This document shows, piece by piece, positions 7,420-14,980 of a DNA stretch of 28,067 nucleotides. The position numbers were made by a program, and so were the translations under genes. The DNA is from a virus. Location: IMG/VR virus record IMGVR_UViG_3300020578_000343, positions 1 through 28,067 of that record; one strand, given 5' to 3'. Below the pieces are notes generated by a model. The model had not been told where the DNA came from. It saw nothing but the letters and a program-made list of their open reading frames with translations, and searched no databases. Positions within the stretch are counted from its first letter, which is position 1. Each line of letters opens with the position of its first letter.

Positions 7420-7656
7420 ATGCCTACATACACTTTTGAAAACACCAAGACAGGTGAAGTACATGAGGAGTTCATGTCTATCTCCAAGCTAGACGAGTAC
7501 CTAGCTGCGAACCCTCTCCTAGAGATTATAATCACACAAGCTCCCCCAATCGGAGATCCACACCTCCTTGGCCGTAAAAAGCCTGATGCAGGATTCCGTG
7601 ACGTCCTTAAAAATATTAAGTCTAAGCATAAAAGGAGTAACATCAACACATGGTAA
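7420..7656 (+). CDS. Conserved T4-like phage protein, FmdB-like without zinc ribbon
   Basis: 78 residues from the ATG at 7420, chosen because MPTYTFENTKTGEV is the conserved start of this protein in T4-like phages; the upstream in-frame ATG at 7378 lies in the preceding gene. FMSISKLDEYLAANP and the ending KPDAGFRDVLKNIKSKHK...NINTW are characteristic. The N-terminus resembles the FmdB/zinc-ribbon regulatory family, but the cysteine pairs are absent. The role is unknown. Confidence 0.75.
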   Translation: MPTYTFENTKTGEVHEEFMSISKLDEYLAANPLLEIIITQAPPIGDPHLLGRKKPDAGFRDVLKNIKSKHKRSNINTW

Positions 7657-7672
7657 CAAAAGGTAGTACTCA

Positions 7673-8383
7673 ATGCCAAACAAAGCTAAGAAGAAACTTA
7701 GATTAGCAGTTAACGGTAACCAACATCAGCAAGGAGTCAAGCTACATCAGATATATCCAATAACAAAAGCGCAGCAAAAAGTATTTGAGTCATTCTATAA
7801 ATCTCACTTACTACTACACGGTATCGCAGGCACAGGAAAGACATTCGTCAGCCTCTACCTTGCTCTAAAAGAAGTACTAGAGCATAAAGCGTTCAAACGT
7901 ATCGCCATAGTCCGCAGTTGTGTTCCTACAAGAGACATAGGCTTTATGCCAGGAACACTAGAAGAAAAGTTAAGCGTCTATGAACAACCATATAGAGAAA
8001 TCATTAATTGTCTAACACAAAGAGTTGATGGATATGATATCCTCAAGGAAGCTGGTATTGTTGAGTTTATGTCTACATCGTTCATTAGGGGTCTTACATT
8101 AGACAATACAGTTATCCTTGTAGACGAAATCCAAAACATGACATTTGGTGAATTGGATTCAGTCATTACAAGAGTTGGTGACTATTCTAAGATCATCTTC
8201 TGTGGTGACTATAGACAAACTGACTTACAATCAACCAAAGACAAATCTGGTCTGAAGGACTTTATGAAGATCCTCAACACTGTTGCTGATGTTGACTATA
8301 TTGAGTTTTTAGTGGATGATATAGTGAGATCAGGATTTGTTAAAAAATACATTATTGCTAAAACGGAACTAGGGTTTGGATAG
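7673..8383 (+). CDS. phoH: PhoH-like ATPase
   Basis: 236 residues. It carries a Walker A motif HGIAGTGKTF (residues 49-58), IVRSCVPTRDIGFMPGT (79-95), the Walker B stretch VILVDEIQNM (147-156) and the GDYRQTDLQ motif near 178, the order expected for the PhoH family of RNA/DNA-dependent ATPases. PhoH is widespread in marine phages; despite its name, a link with phosphate starvation is not evident here. AAAGG upstream supports the start, and the gene overlaps the nuclease gene by 8 bases. Confidence 0.93.
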   Translation: MPNKAKKKLRLAVNGNQHQQGVKLHQIYPITKAQQKVFESFYKSHLLLHGIAGTGKTFVSLYLALKEVLEHKAFKRIAIVRSCVPTRDIGFMPGTLEEKLSVYEQPYREIINCLTQRVDGYDILKEAGIVEFMSTSFIRGLTLDNTVILVDEIQNMTFGELDSVITRVGDYSKIIFCGDYRQTDLQSTKDKSGLKDFMKILNTVADVDYIEFLVDDIVRSGFVKKYIIAKTELGFG

Positions 8384-9065
8384 GGTAGACTTTGAACTAA
8401 AAACCCATCTATATAATTTTCCAAAATTAGAAAAGATAGACGGTGAACCAAGATTGTATCTAACACCGGAGGGGGCTAAGCTCCCTTCGGTGACTTCCGT
8501 TACTGGGTTCACAACTAAAGAAGGCATCCAGCAATGGAGAGCTAAGGTTGGTGAAGAAACTGCTAATAGAATATCTAAGAAGGCTTCCGGAAGGGGTACA
8601 GTTGTCCATAATTTGGCTGAAAAATACATCTTAAAACATAGTGACTTTGAGCATTATAAGAACAAAGCAATGCCGGATGCTGTGGACTTATTCCATAAGT
8701 TAAGAAGGGCCATGAATGCTAACGTAACAGCTATTCATGCCCTAGAAAAGCCAATCTGGTCAAACTACCTAAAGGTAGCTGGGACAGTGGATTGTATAGG
8801 AATGTACCAAGGTAAGCTAGCTGTTATTGACTTCAAAACATCAGCCAAAACTAAGGAAGAGAGGTGGATCGAGCATTATTTTATGCAAACTTCAGCTTAT
8901 GCCTGTGCTTGGTACGAGCTAACTAGAGAACCGATAAATACTTTAGTGGTTATTGTAGCAAATGATGTAGATTCTGAAGCACAAATATTTGAGAAGACTA
9001 CATATCCATACTTAAACAAGTTTAACTTGGCTCGTGAACAATTCTACAATCATTACGGAATTTAG
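8376..9065 (+). CDS. PD-(D/E)XK exonuclease (RecB/Cas4-like)
   Basis: 229 residues from a TTG at 8376 inside the end of phoH. The nuclease core is clear: H78 in GTVVHNLAEKY, E124 in ALEKPIW, D139 in AGTVDCIG, the D152-F-K154 catalytic pair in AVIDFKTS, and Q171-x3-Y (QTSAYACAWY), the QxxxY signature of RecB-type nucleases. The N-terminal LTPEGAKLPSVTSV segment is typical of the form found in T4-like marine phages. It probably processes DNA ends during recombination or host DNA breakdown. The TTG start is chosen because no ATG or GTG lies near and the N-terminal segment is conserved in character. Confidence 0.85.
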   Translation: MDRVDFELKTHLYNFPKLEKIDGEPRLYLTPEGAKLPSVTSVTGFTTKEGIQQWRAKVGEETANRISKKASGRGTVVHNLAEKYILKHSDFEHYKNKAMPDAVDLFHKLRRAMNANVTAIHALEKPIWSNYLKVAGTVDCIGMYQGKLAVIDFKTSAKTKEERWIEHYFMQTSAYACAWYELTREPINTLVVIVANDVDSEAQIFEKTTYPYLNKFNLAREQFYNHYGI

Positions 9066-9076
9066 AGGTAGCTACT

Positions 9077-9520
9077 ATGAGTTTTTACGGCGCAAAAATT
9101 TCTAACAAATACACAATCCACAAGAGAAGACTACAGGCCAATGGCGAGTTTCGCTTTGGTGGTCTTAACACACTGCTAGCATATAGAGTACCTGAAGCAC
9201 CAGAAGGGCCAATAGAAGTCCCTGTTGAACAGTCTGACTCAGATCCAGCTGTTCTTGTACTACGCACAGGATCTAGTGAGTGTGTATCAGTTGCAGTTAA
9301 ACCAAATGATGCCAACATAACCATCAATGCTCTTCAGCTTGTTGATTTTAATGGTGAACTAAAAGTAGAGCATAATAGGCATGCAGTATTGCTAGAAGGG
9401 TCAATGACACTTGCTAATGGTGAGGTTCATAATTCTGATTTAGAAATTCCAGTAGTCGTGGCTCAAGATTCTGAGCTTACCTTAACAGGCACTGGCAAGC
9501 TCCTAACATTCACATTATAA
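9077..9520 (+). CDS. Beta-rich protein of unknown function
   Basis: 147 residues, starting MSFYGAKISNKYTIHKRR. From residue 30 onward it is dominated by alternating hydrophobic/polar beta segments (PIEVPVEQSDSDPAVLVL, ECVSVAVKPND, LEIPVVVAQDSELTLTGTGK) with no cysteine cluster and no signal peptide. A beta-sandwich or virion-associated protein is possible, but that rests on composition only. AGAGGTAGC upstream gives a fair ribosome-binding site. Confidence 0.65.
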   Translation: MSFYGAKISNKYTIHKRRLQANGEFRFGGLNTLLAYRVPEAPEGPIEVPVEQSDSDPAVLVLRTGSSECVSVAVKPNDANITINALQLVDFNGELKVEHNRHAVLLEGSMTLANGEVHNSDLEIPVVVAQDSELTLTGTGKLLTFTL

Positions 9521-9563
9521 TATTGGATTCTAGTAATGTTGTAGCAACAATGGAGAAACGGTA

Positions 9564-10061
9564 ATGAGACTACAAATTGAAGGTGGAACAAAATTACACC
9601 ACAAACATTGTAGACAATTTGCTCGATTCTTTTCTAATAGATTCTTTACAAAAGACTTGAACAAACAAATTAACATTAAGTTAAAGTTAGTAAAGAAACC
9701 AGTTATAAATTATGAAGACGATTGTGCTAATGTTGAATGGATGGACAATAACAGACAACCTCGAAAGTTTGTAATGAATATTTTTGTACCTCCAAAGGTA
9801 TCGTTAAGGTATATCATTAGTGCACTTGCCCACGAAATGGTTCATGTTAAACAGTTTGTTAAGAATGAACTAATTGACCTTCCATCAACTGACTTCAATG
9901 TATCAGTATATAAGAATAAGAAGTATAACATTAATAAAGTTTCTTACTATGACCAACCTTGGGAGATTGAGGCTTATGGTCGAGAGCGTGGACTAACAAG
10001 GGAATACTTCGAAAAGGTCAAGTTAGCTAAAAAATTATTGAAGCGTCCTGTTGACTTTTAG
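9564..10061 (+). CDS. SprT-like zinc metallopeptidase, copy 1
   Basis: 165 residues. The zinc site H90-E91-M-V-H94 lies in SALAHEMVHVKQF. A downstream QPWEIEAYGRERGL segment (131-144) supplies the probable third ligand. The layout resembles SprT/SPRTN-type metallopeptidases, which in cells cut DNA-bound proteins; the target in this phage is unknown. A clear paralogue lies at 11200-11754 with the same two blocks (HETVH, FPWEVEARGYEKG). GGAGAAACGG upstream fits ribosome binding. The last codons also carry the -35 of the next promoter. Confidence 0.8.
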   Translation: MRLQIEGGTKLHHKHCRQFARFFSNRFFTKDLNKQINIKLKLVKKPVINYEDDCANVEWMDNNRQPRKFVMNIFVPPKVSLRYIISALAHEMVHVKQFVKNELIDLPSTDFNVSVYKNKKYNINKVSYYDQPWEIEAYGRERGLTREYFEKVKLAKKLLKRPVDF

Positions 10062-10079
10062 TCTTAGGTGCTTTATACT
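10051..10079 (+). promoter_or_regulatory. Sigma70-type promoter for the 10143 gene
   Basis: TTGACT (10051-10056), 17-bp spacer, TATACT (10074-10079): close to consensus. The -35 box lies in the last codons of the metallopeptidase gene. The start point would be near 10086, giving a leader of about 57 bases before the ATG at 10143. Confidence 0.65.
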
Positions 10080-10142
10080 TTACCCAACTTGATAAGTGTG
10101 ATATCAAGGAAGTTGTTAATGTTAATTGATGAGGTTATTAAA

Positions 10143-10430
10143 ATGCATAATTCTACTAAGACACGCGTTGTTGAAGTTCTTGAGTTAAAGAAGAACCGTA
10201 ATGGTTTGACACTCTCTCAGCTTCAGAAGCAGGTTGGTACTGGTGCAGCTGCTCGCGTTAGCGAAGCTCGCTTTGCTGGTTTTCCAATTTACTCGAACCG
10301 TAAGACGTTCGCTAACGGTCGCACATCAACTGTTTACCGTCTCGGTAAGCCTTCCAAGCGCTTCACGCGCAATATGAAGGCCGGGCGTACTCAGATTGCT
10401 GTTCGCTCGCTCTACACCCGCGCTGCCTAA
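10143..10430 (+). CDS. Small basic protein, probable winged-helix/HTH DNA-binding protein
   Basis: 95 residues from the ATG at 10143 (TGAGG upstream); an in-frame GTG at 10068 would precede the expected transcription start. GLTLSQLQKQVGTGAAARVSEARFAG fits helix-turn-helix geometry. It is followed by a wing-like FPIYSNRKTFANGRTSTVYRLG and a basic tail (KPSKRFTRNMKAGRTQ). The gene has its own promoter and a strong terminator, and its codons are G+C-richer than its neighbours, all of which suggests high, independent expression. It is a candidate for a regulator of the repeat-array promoters, but nothing in the sequence proves this. Confidence 0.7.
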   Translation: MHNSTKTRVVEVLELKKNRNGLTLSQLQKQVGTGAAARVSEARFAGFPIYSNRKTFANGRTSTVYRLGKPSKRFTRNMKAGRTQIAVRSLYTRAA

Positions 10431-10452
10431 TTCCCAATAGGCACTAGAGTAT

Positions 10453-10487
10453 GGAAGGGGGCTGGATTCTCTAGCCCCCTTTCTTTT
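10453..10487 (+). terminator. Rho-independent terminator
   Basis: GGGGGCT (10457-10463) pairs with AGCCCCC (10473-10479) around a 9-base loop, followed by TTTCTTTT. It closes the single-gene unit starting at 10143. The ATG of the deaminase gene follows at once. Confidence 0.85.
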
Positions 10488-10970
10488 ATGACAACAAGTT
10501 TACCATTGAACTATCCTTATGCTGAGCCCCACCCAGAAATCAAGTGGCATGTAAGGTTTATTAATTTAGCAACCCATATTGCTCAATGGTCTAAAGATCC
10601 ATCAACTAAGGTTGGTGCTGTGATTGTTGATAGTCAACGTAGAGTGGTTTCTCTTGGTTACAATGGCTTACCTAGAGGAGTACATGATGACTATCATATA
10701 CTAAATAATAAAGAACTAAAATTGCAAGTCGTTAAACACGCCGAAGAAAATGCTATCCTCAATTCTCTACTCCGTCCAGCTGGCTGCACAATATATGTTA
10801 CTCATCATCCTTGCGCTTCTTGTGCTGGTAGTATTATTCAGTCTGGCATCACTCGTGTTGTGTTTCTTTCTGTTCCTGTGGATAATACATTCAATCAACG
10901 ATGGCGACAATCAATTGAACTTGCGCAAACAATGTTTGAACAAGCAGGAGTAGAGGTACTAGAAGTATGA
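10488..10970 (+). CDS. cd: dCMP deaminase-like zinc enzyme
   Basis: 160 residues. The zinc/catalytic signature is complete: H84-A-E86 in VKHAEENAIL and C109-x2-C112 in HHPCASCAG, with DPSTKVGAVIVD (37-48) and GYNGLPRGV (58-66) upstream, as in ComEB/T4 cd deaminases. The reaction is dCMP to dUMP, feeding thymidylate supply. The ATG at 10488 lies directly after the terminator's T-run with no ribosome-binding site, so expression must come from read-through or an unseen start signal. It overlaps the next gene by 4 bases (ATGA). Confidence 0.88.
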   Translation: MTTSLPLNYPYAEPHPEIKWHVRFINLATHIAQWSKDPSTKVGAVIVDSQRRVVSLGYNGLPRGVHDDYHILNNKELKLQVVKHAEENAILNSLLRPAGCTIYVTHHPCASCAGSIIQSGITRVVFLSVPVDNTFNQRWRQSIELAQTMFEQAGVEVLEV

Positions 10971-11203
10971 TTGACTTAGATCAGAGGGTTACTGTTAATA
11001 ACTTTCAAACAACGATTGAGAGTTGTGTTCACAAGAAGGGTATGGGTTATCTTGAGGCTATCATGTTCTATTGTGAACAGCATAATATTGAGATTGAAGC
11101 TGTTGCCTCTCTAATCAAAAAGTCGGAAGCTATCCGCACTAAGCTTGAAGCTGAGTGTGAAGACCAAAATATGATCCAGAAGCAACCAAAGTTACCCTTA
11201 TGA
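10967..11203 (+). CDS. 33: Late promoter transcription accessory protein, gp33-like
   Basis: 78 residues. KKGMGYLEAIMFYCEQHNIE, then EAVASLIKK, then KLEAECEDQNMIQKQPKLPL match the order and spacing of the T4 gp33 core (its GMSYLEA helix, the short linker and the EA.DENLL segment). In T4, gp33 binds the RNA polymerase flap and, with gp55 and the sliding clamp, switches transcription to late promoters. Here it would sit in the host cytoplasm doing the same. This version is shorter than T4 gp33 at the N-terminus. Start and stop overlap both neighbours. Confidence 0.75.
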   Translation: MIDLDQRVTVNNFQTTIESCVHKKGMGYLEAIMFYCEQHNIEIEAVASLIKKSEAIRTKLEAECEDQNMIQKQPKLPL

Positions 11204-11754
11204 AAATTACTTGTACCAATAAGCTGAACCCAAAGCTCCGTAAGCATGTTATTGCTCTTACACGTTTCACTGTTGACCATATCTTCACTAAGAGACAGAA
11301 AGATAAACTTCAATCTATTAGTATTAGGATTGATAAGTCCTTAAACAATACTACTGTTCATAACGTAGATGCTGTTCCGTTAGCATATATGGACGCTCAC
11401 GTTGAAGACTATGGTGAAGCACCAGGTTGGGGTCCAAGAAACTTTGTTATTTGGATTAACCCCTTCTTCACGAAGAAGAACATTACAAGGTTTACTAAAG
11501 CCACATTTCTAGAAACTATTGTTCACGAGACTGTTCACATTAGACAGGCTCTTACTGGTCAGATGAAACAAGTATACCGAAATGGTAACATGATGATTAA
11601 GTTTCATAAGAGATACTATAAAATTGACTCAGCGGAGAAGTATTGGTTGTTCCCATGGGAAGTAGAGGCTAGAGGTTACGAGAAAGGTGTCCTTAATCTC
11701 TATTGTATCAAGAATCAATGCTATAGAGAGTTTCCTGACCACCCATTGAAGTAA
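11200..11754 (+). CDS. SprT-like zinc metallopeptidase, copy 2
   Basis: 184 residues. H109-E110-x2-H113 lies in ETIVHETVHIRQAL and the later block is FPWEVEARGYEKG, the same two-part site as the 9564-10061 protein. Otherwise the two differ strongly, including an insertion here (HVEDYGEAPGWGPRNFVIW) before the active-site helix, so they are old duplicates. It starts at an ATGA overlap with the gp33-like gene and ends overlapping the carbamoyltransferase start. The substrate is unknown. Confidence 0.8.
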   Translation: MKITCTNKLNPKLRKHVIALTRFTVDHIFTKRQKDKLQSISIRIDKSLNNTTVHNVDAVPLAYMDAHVEDYGEAPGWGPRNFVIWINPFFTKKNITRFTKATFLETIVHETVHIRQALTGQMKQVYRNGNMMIKFHKRYYKIDSAEKYWLFPWEVEARGYEKGVLNLYCIKNQCYREFPDHPLK

Positions 11755-12788
11755 TGTACACGCTTGGTATCAACCTATCACATCATTCCTCTATAGCTCT
11801 ACTCAAAGACAACGAAGTAGTTCTTTTTATATTAGAAGAAAGATTGAATAGAAAAAAATATTGTAAAACAATTCCATATGAATGTTTGAAGTTAGTTTCA
11901 GAAATAACTAATCAAATAGATTACTTAATAGTCACTTCTTGCTCGAAAGAAAATCTTCACGATATCGTTGAGTGTCTAAAATCTTCTAATGTCAAGGTAG
12001 TTAGATCTAATATTAATAATACCGATCATCACAAATTCCACGCCGCAGCCGGCTTTTATATGTCACAGTTTGATCATGCATCCTGTCTTGTGATTGATGG
12101 TGCTGGATCACTTACAAAATTTAGGCCATCTGATAATATCAGAGCAAGCGAGACAACATCTGTATATGATGTTAGGTTTCCAAATACCTTCGACTGCCTA
12201 TATAAAAACTTTACAGTTGGTATATATGATAGTGGACTTCGCTTTGACTCAAGAATGAATGTTAATATATCAATTACTGAAGAGGATGTTAGAAAGTTTA
12301 AGAAAAAATTCAGTAACATCAAGCACTTGGATGTTTCAACAAATACTGATATCGGTTTTAGGTATACTATTGTTTCTCACCTCATCGGATTCCCAAAGAT
12401 GGGTGGCGAAGGTAAGACAATGGGTCTTTCTGCTTATGGGCCATTTCAATCTGACATCAAATCCAAGTTAGCATATGAGATACAGAAGCAGCTTGAACAA
12501 ACATTTTTATCTCGAGCAGAGATGTGTAGGGACGATAATATTGTTATTTGCGGTGGCTGCGCTCTCAACATTCTTGGCAATTCTTTAATCAAAAAAAAGT
12601 ATCCTAATAAAAACATATACATAGATCCAGTAGCAGCTGATTGTACAAATGCTCTTGGTGCTGCAGCCCTTTATTTTTATACACTTAGCGGTTGCCTAGA
12701 TAAACTTGTATTTAATCCTTACGGTGGTCCTCATTATAACTTGAATAAGCACTATATAAATGAACTTACAAGAAAATATTCAATATAA
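11754..12788 (+). CDS. Carbamoyltransferase N-terminal (ASKHA-like) domain, first copy
   Basis: 344 residues. The start MYTLGINLSHHSSIALLKD is the N-terminal strand-loop of the NodU/CmcH/TobZ carbamoyltransferase family. The metal/nucleotide motif TDHHKFHAAAGFY is near residue 90, followed by VIDGAGS, GEGKTMGLSAYG, and VICGGCALNILGNSL with DPVAADCTNALGAA. The family carbamoylates hydroxyl groups using carbamoyl phosphate and ATP via a carbamoyl-adenylate. The frame stops at the TAA at 12786, exactly where the C-terminal domain should begin; that domain continues in the +1 frame in the next gene. Confidence 0.85.
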   Translation: MYTLGINLSHHSSIALLKDNEVVLFILEERLNRKKYCKTIPYECLKLVSEITNQIDYLIVTSCSKENLHDIVECLKSSNVKVVRSNINNTDHHKFHAAAGFYMSQFDHASCLVIDGAGSLTKFRPSDNIRASETTSVYDVRFPNTFDCLYKNFTVGIYDSGLRFDSRMNVNISITEEDVRKFKKKFSNIKHLDVSTNTDIGFRYTIVSHLIGFPKMGGEGKTMGLSAYGPFQSDIKSKLAYEIQKQLEQTFLSRAEMCRDDNIVICGGCALNILGNSLIKKKYPNKNIYIDPVAADCTNALGAAALYFYTLSGCLDKLVFNPYGGPHYNLNKHYINELTRKYSI

Positions 12789-13317
12789 AGATGTTGCTAC
12801 GCTACTTGCAGATAAAAAGATAGTAGCTATCTTTCAAGGCAGATCCGAGAGCGGTCCCAGGGCTTTGGGTAACAGATCAATGCTCTACACACCTCTTGAC
12901 CCAAATGGGAAGGACCACGTCAATAGTGTAAAGGGCAGAGAATACTTTAGACCACTAGCTGCATCAATGTTGTTAGAGTATGCAAACGATTGGTTTGATA
13001 TGATTGGAGTAGATGAGTCACCCTACATGACATTTTCGTTCACATGTAGGGAGAATAAGAAACACATCATTCCGTGTGTAATTCATGTTGATGGTTCATG
13101 TCGAATACAAACTGTTACACAACAACAAAACTTTCATTATTACAATCTCATTAAAGCATTTAATGACATCACAGCTGTACCAATGATTCTGAATACGTCT
13201 CTTAACTTGGCTGGCGATCCACTCGTTGAGACAATAGATGACGCATTTAGAACATTTGCAAAATCTAAGATAGATTATTTGTATTTGCCAGAACTTGAAC
13301 TTATAGTATCCAAATGA
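12760..13317 (+). CDS. Carbamoyltransferase C-terminal domain as a separate frame
   Basis: 185 residues. IVAIFQGRSESGPRALGNRS, then REYFRPLAASML and ILNTSLNLAGDPLVETIDDA are the hallmark blocks of the C-terminal domain of NodU/CmcH-type carbamoyltransferases. The start ATG at 12760 lies inside the previous gene and has no ribosome-binding sequence. Read through with a +1 shift near the TAA at 12786, the two frames would make a normal full-length enzyme. It is therefore either a frameshifted gene, a programmed shift or a true separate subunit. It ends with an overlap into the second N-domain gene. Confidence 0.82.
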   Translation: MNLQENIQYKDVATLLADKKIVAIFQGRSESGPRALGNRSMLYTPLDPNGKDHVNSVKGREYFRPLAASMLLEYANDWFDMIGVDESPYMTFSFTCRENKKHIIPCVIHVDGSCRIQTVTQQQNFHYYNLIKAFNDITAVPMILNTSLNLAGDPLVETIDDAFRTFAKSKIDYLYLPELELIVSK

Positions 13318-14534
13318 GTTACTACACAGTAGCCATATCATCATCTAATCATGATTCTTGTATATGTATTATGCAGGATGCAGCAATTGTAGCAGCTTGG
13401 CAATGCGAGCGCATAAGCCGTGATAAGCATACGCAGAAAATATCCCAAAGTAATATTAATTTAATTAAGCAATACACAAGCCGCATTGATTGCGTTATAT
13501 GTGTAAATGTTTATGATCATAATCTTACAGACGTTAAACTTAAAACATTCAACAAATTACCTAGACCAGGTGGCTTCGAGGTATCCGAATCCTTATCTGC
13601 AATAAAACAAAAGTTTAGTAAGGCTGGAATTGAGTGCGGCAAATTTGTAGTAGACAATTCTAACCATCATTTGTACCACGCAGCAACTGGCTTCTATACA
13701 TCAGGGTTCGATCAAGCTCTATGTATTGTGATGGATGGAGTTGGTTCGGGTTGGGCGTGGGAAAGTGGTATGCTTTCTGAAACGACGACAATCTTTTTTG
13801 CTGATGATGGGATTACACCACTATATAAAAATTTACATTACAAAGCCACTGACTACGATCTGAAAGGTTGGAACGACAATGTAATAAAGAACATTAAAAA
13901 ATTATTTAATTGTGAAGTTGACATATCCCCAAATCTTGATATAGGTAAGATGTATGGCACTATAACTAGACACATAGGATTTCGCTCATCTACAGAAGCA
14001 GGTAAGACGATGGGTCTTGCAGCATATGGACAGCAAAACAACTTACCACCTATGTTGTTAGATGGTAGAGCAATATCCGATGCCAACTTTTTTAGAAATG
14101 ATAGTCAGCTCAATACATTCTTATATCCTAGTTTGGTTGACCCTTCCGAGAACACTAAAAAGAATTTAGCATATAATGTTCAAAGAGCGACTGAAACAAT
14201 TTTTATCAAAAGAGTAGAACAAGCATTGAGCCTTCGACCTTGTAACAATATAGTACTTGGAGGTGGTTGTGCTCTTAACATATTAGCAAATTCAATATTG
14301 AAAAAAAGATTTCCTGACATTAATTTTTATATCGAACCTATCGCTGCTGATTCAGCTCAGGCAATGGGTGCAGCCCTATACCATTACAAGAGAATGTTCC
14401 CAAAAACGAAATACGAAAAACTCAACGTGTTGTATCTTGGACCAGTCTATAATATAATACAAGTCAAAGCTAAACTTTTACAACTAGTGGAACAGTATAA
14501 CAATGAGTCTAATCTACCGGTCAATGTCAGTTAA
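13314..14534 (+). CDS. Carbamoyltransferase N-terminal domain, second copy, no C-terminal domain
   Basis: 406 residues. The domain repeats the same signatures as the 11754 gene: YYTVAISSSNHDSCICIMQD, SNHHLYHAATGFY, VMDGVGSGWAWESG, TEAGKTMGLAAYG, and VLGGGCALNILANSIL followed by EPIAADSAQAMGAALYHY. It ends shortly after LYLGPVYN, where a full-length family member would go on to the FQGRxExGPRALGNRS domain. No such domain follows downstream. It overlaps the stand-alone C-domain gene by 4 bases, so the locus reads N1, C, N2, perhaps with one C-domain serving two N-domain partners. Confidence 0.85.
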   Translation: MSYYTVAISSSNHDSCICIMQDAAIVAAWQCERISRDKHTQKISQSNINLIKQYTSRIDCVICVNVYDHNLTDVKLKTFNKLPRPGGFEVSESLSAIKQKFSKAGIECGKFVVDNSNHHLYHAATGFYTSGFDQALCIVMDGVGSGWAWESGMLSETTTIFFADDGITPLYKNLHYKATDYDLKGWNDNVIKNIKKLFNCEVDISPNLDIGKMYGTITRHIGFRSSTEAGKTMGLAAYGQQNNLPPMLLDGRAISDANFFRNDSQLNTFLYPSLVDPSENTKKNLAYNVQRATETIFIKRVEQALSLRPCNNIVLGGGCALNILANSILKKRFPDINFYIEPIAADSAQAMGAALYHYKRMFPKTKYEKLNVLYLGPVYNIIQVKAKLLQLVEQYNNESNLPVNVS

Positions 14535-14691
14535 CAATAAGGTTGCTGAACTCGTTGTCAACAACCACGAAGACATCATCTGTGTTCTTACAGATAAGAA
14601 TCTCAACATAGAAGAGAGAATACAGTGCCATGACCTCCGCTATGCAGAGCGTTTGGTCGAGCAATTTTTACGCCCTAAAAATCCTTACTAG
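14503..14691 (+). CDS. Small protein of unknown function
   Basis: 62 residues from the ATG at 14503 (a GTGGAA stretch lies upstream); an alternative ATG at 14524 would remove seven residues. VAELVVNNHEDIICVLTDKN, then ERIQCHDLRYAERLVEQFL look like a compact alpha/beta peptide. It shows none of the carbamoyltransferase C-domain motifs. Its stop codon lies inside the first inverted copy of repeat array B. Unknown function. Confidence 0.55.
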   Translation: MSLIYRSMSVNNKVAELVVNNHEDIICVLTDKNLNIEERIQCHDLRYAERLVEQFLRPKNPY

Positions 14692-14929
14692 AATCAATAG
14701 GTTACAGACCAGCGTTCTAAATCGTTCAAAACACGTTTTCCTTTAGAATCAATAGGTTACATGTTTCGAGGTCGTCTAGAAGGTGTAGTTGTGTATGATT
14801 GGCGTGCTACTAGCTCAATTTTCGTGTATACGCGTCAAAACGCGCTCTCAAATTCCCCAGTAGAATCAACAAGTTATAACTCCTTAAAAATCAACAAGTT
14901 ATGGTCAATTACGTAACTCCTTGATCTTC
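14689..14929 (+). repeat. Repeat array B: five 17-bp copies, four inverted and one direct
   Basis: Inverted copies: TAGAATCAATAGGTTAC at 14689-14705 and again at 14744-14760, TAGAATCAACAAGTTAT at 14861-14877, and a weaker AAAAATCAACAAGTTAT at 14886-14902. A direct copy, GTAACTCCTTGATCTTC, is at 14913-14929. The last three copies and the following -35 box have gaps of 8, 10 and 4 bp, exactly as in array C at 25422-25490. Facing copies could pair as a stem-loop. The array lies between the carbamoyltransferase locus and the tRNA cluster. Confidence 0.82.
14761..14916 (+). CDS. Possible 51-residue protein overlapping array B
   Basis: An open frame starts with ATG right after the second inverted repeat and ends in the last repeat. 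It begins MFRGRLEGVVVYDW and ends SPVESTSYNSLKINKLWSIT. That C-terminal half is encoded by the repeats and resembles the end of the oxygenase at 24872-25468 (SPLESIGYESLKINELV). It may be a real small protein, a gene remnant carried with the element, or a by-product of DNA-level conservation. Ribosome-binding support is weak. Confidence 0.25.
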   Translation: MFRGRLEGVVVYDWRATSSIFVYTRQNALSNSPVESTSYNSLKINKLWSIT

Positions 14930-14933
14930 ATGG

Positions 14934-14961
14934 TTGACCGATTCTGCCATTTGTGTATAGT
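14934..14961 (+). promoter_or_regulatory. Sigma70-type promoter B
   Basis: TTGACC (14934-14939), 16-bp spacer, TATAGT (14956-14961), four bases after the direct repeat copy of array B. Geometry is identical to promoter C (16-bp spacer, 4-bp distance to the repeat). The transcript would run into the tRNA cluster. Confidence 0.65.
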
Positions 14962-14980
14962 GTCCGTATCTCAAATACTG

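Noticed and set aside
14503-14691. The 62-residue gene as a missing C-domain for the second carbamoyltransferase
   Set aside because: It has none of the FQGRxExGPRALGNRS or NTSLN motifs.
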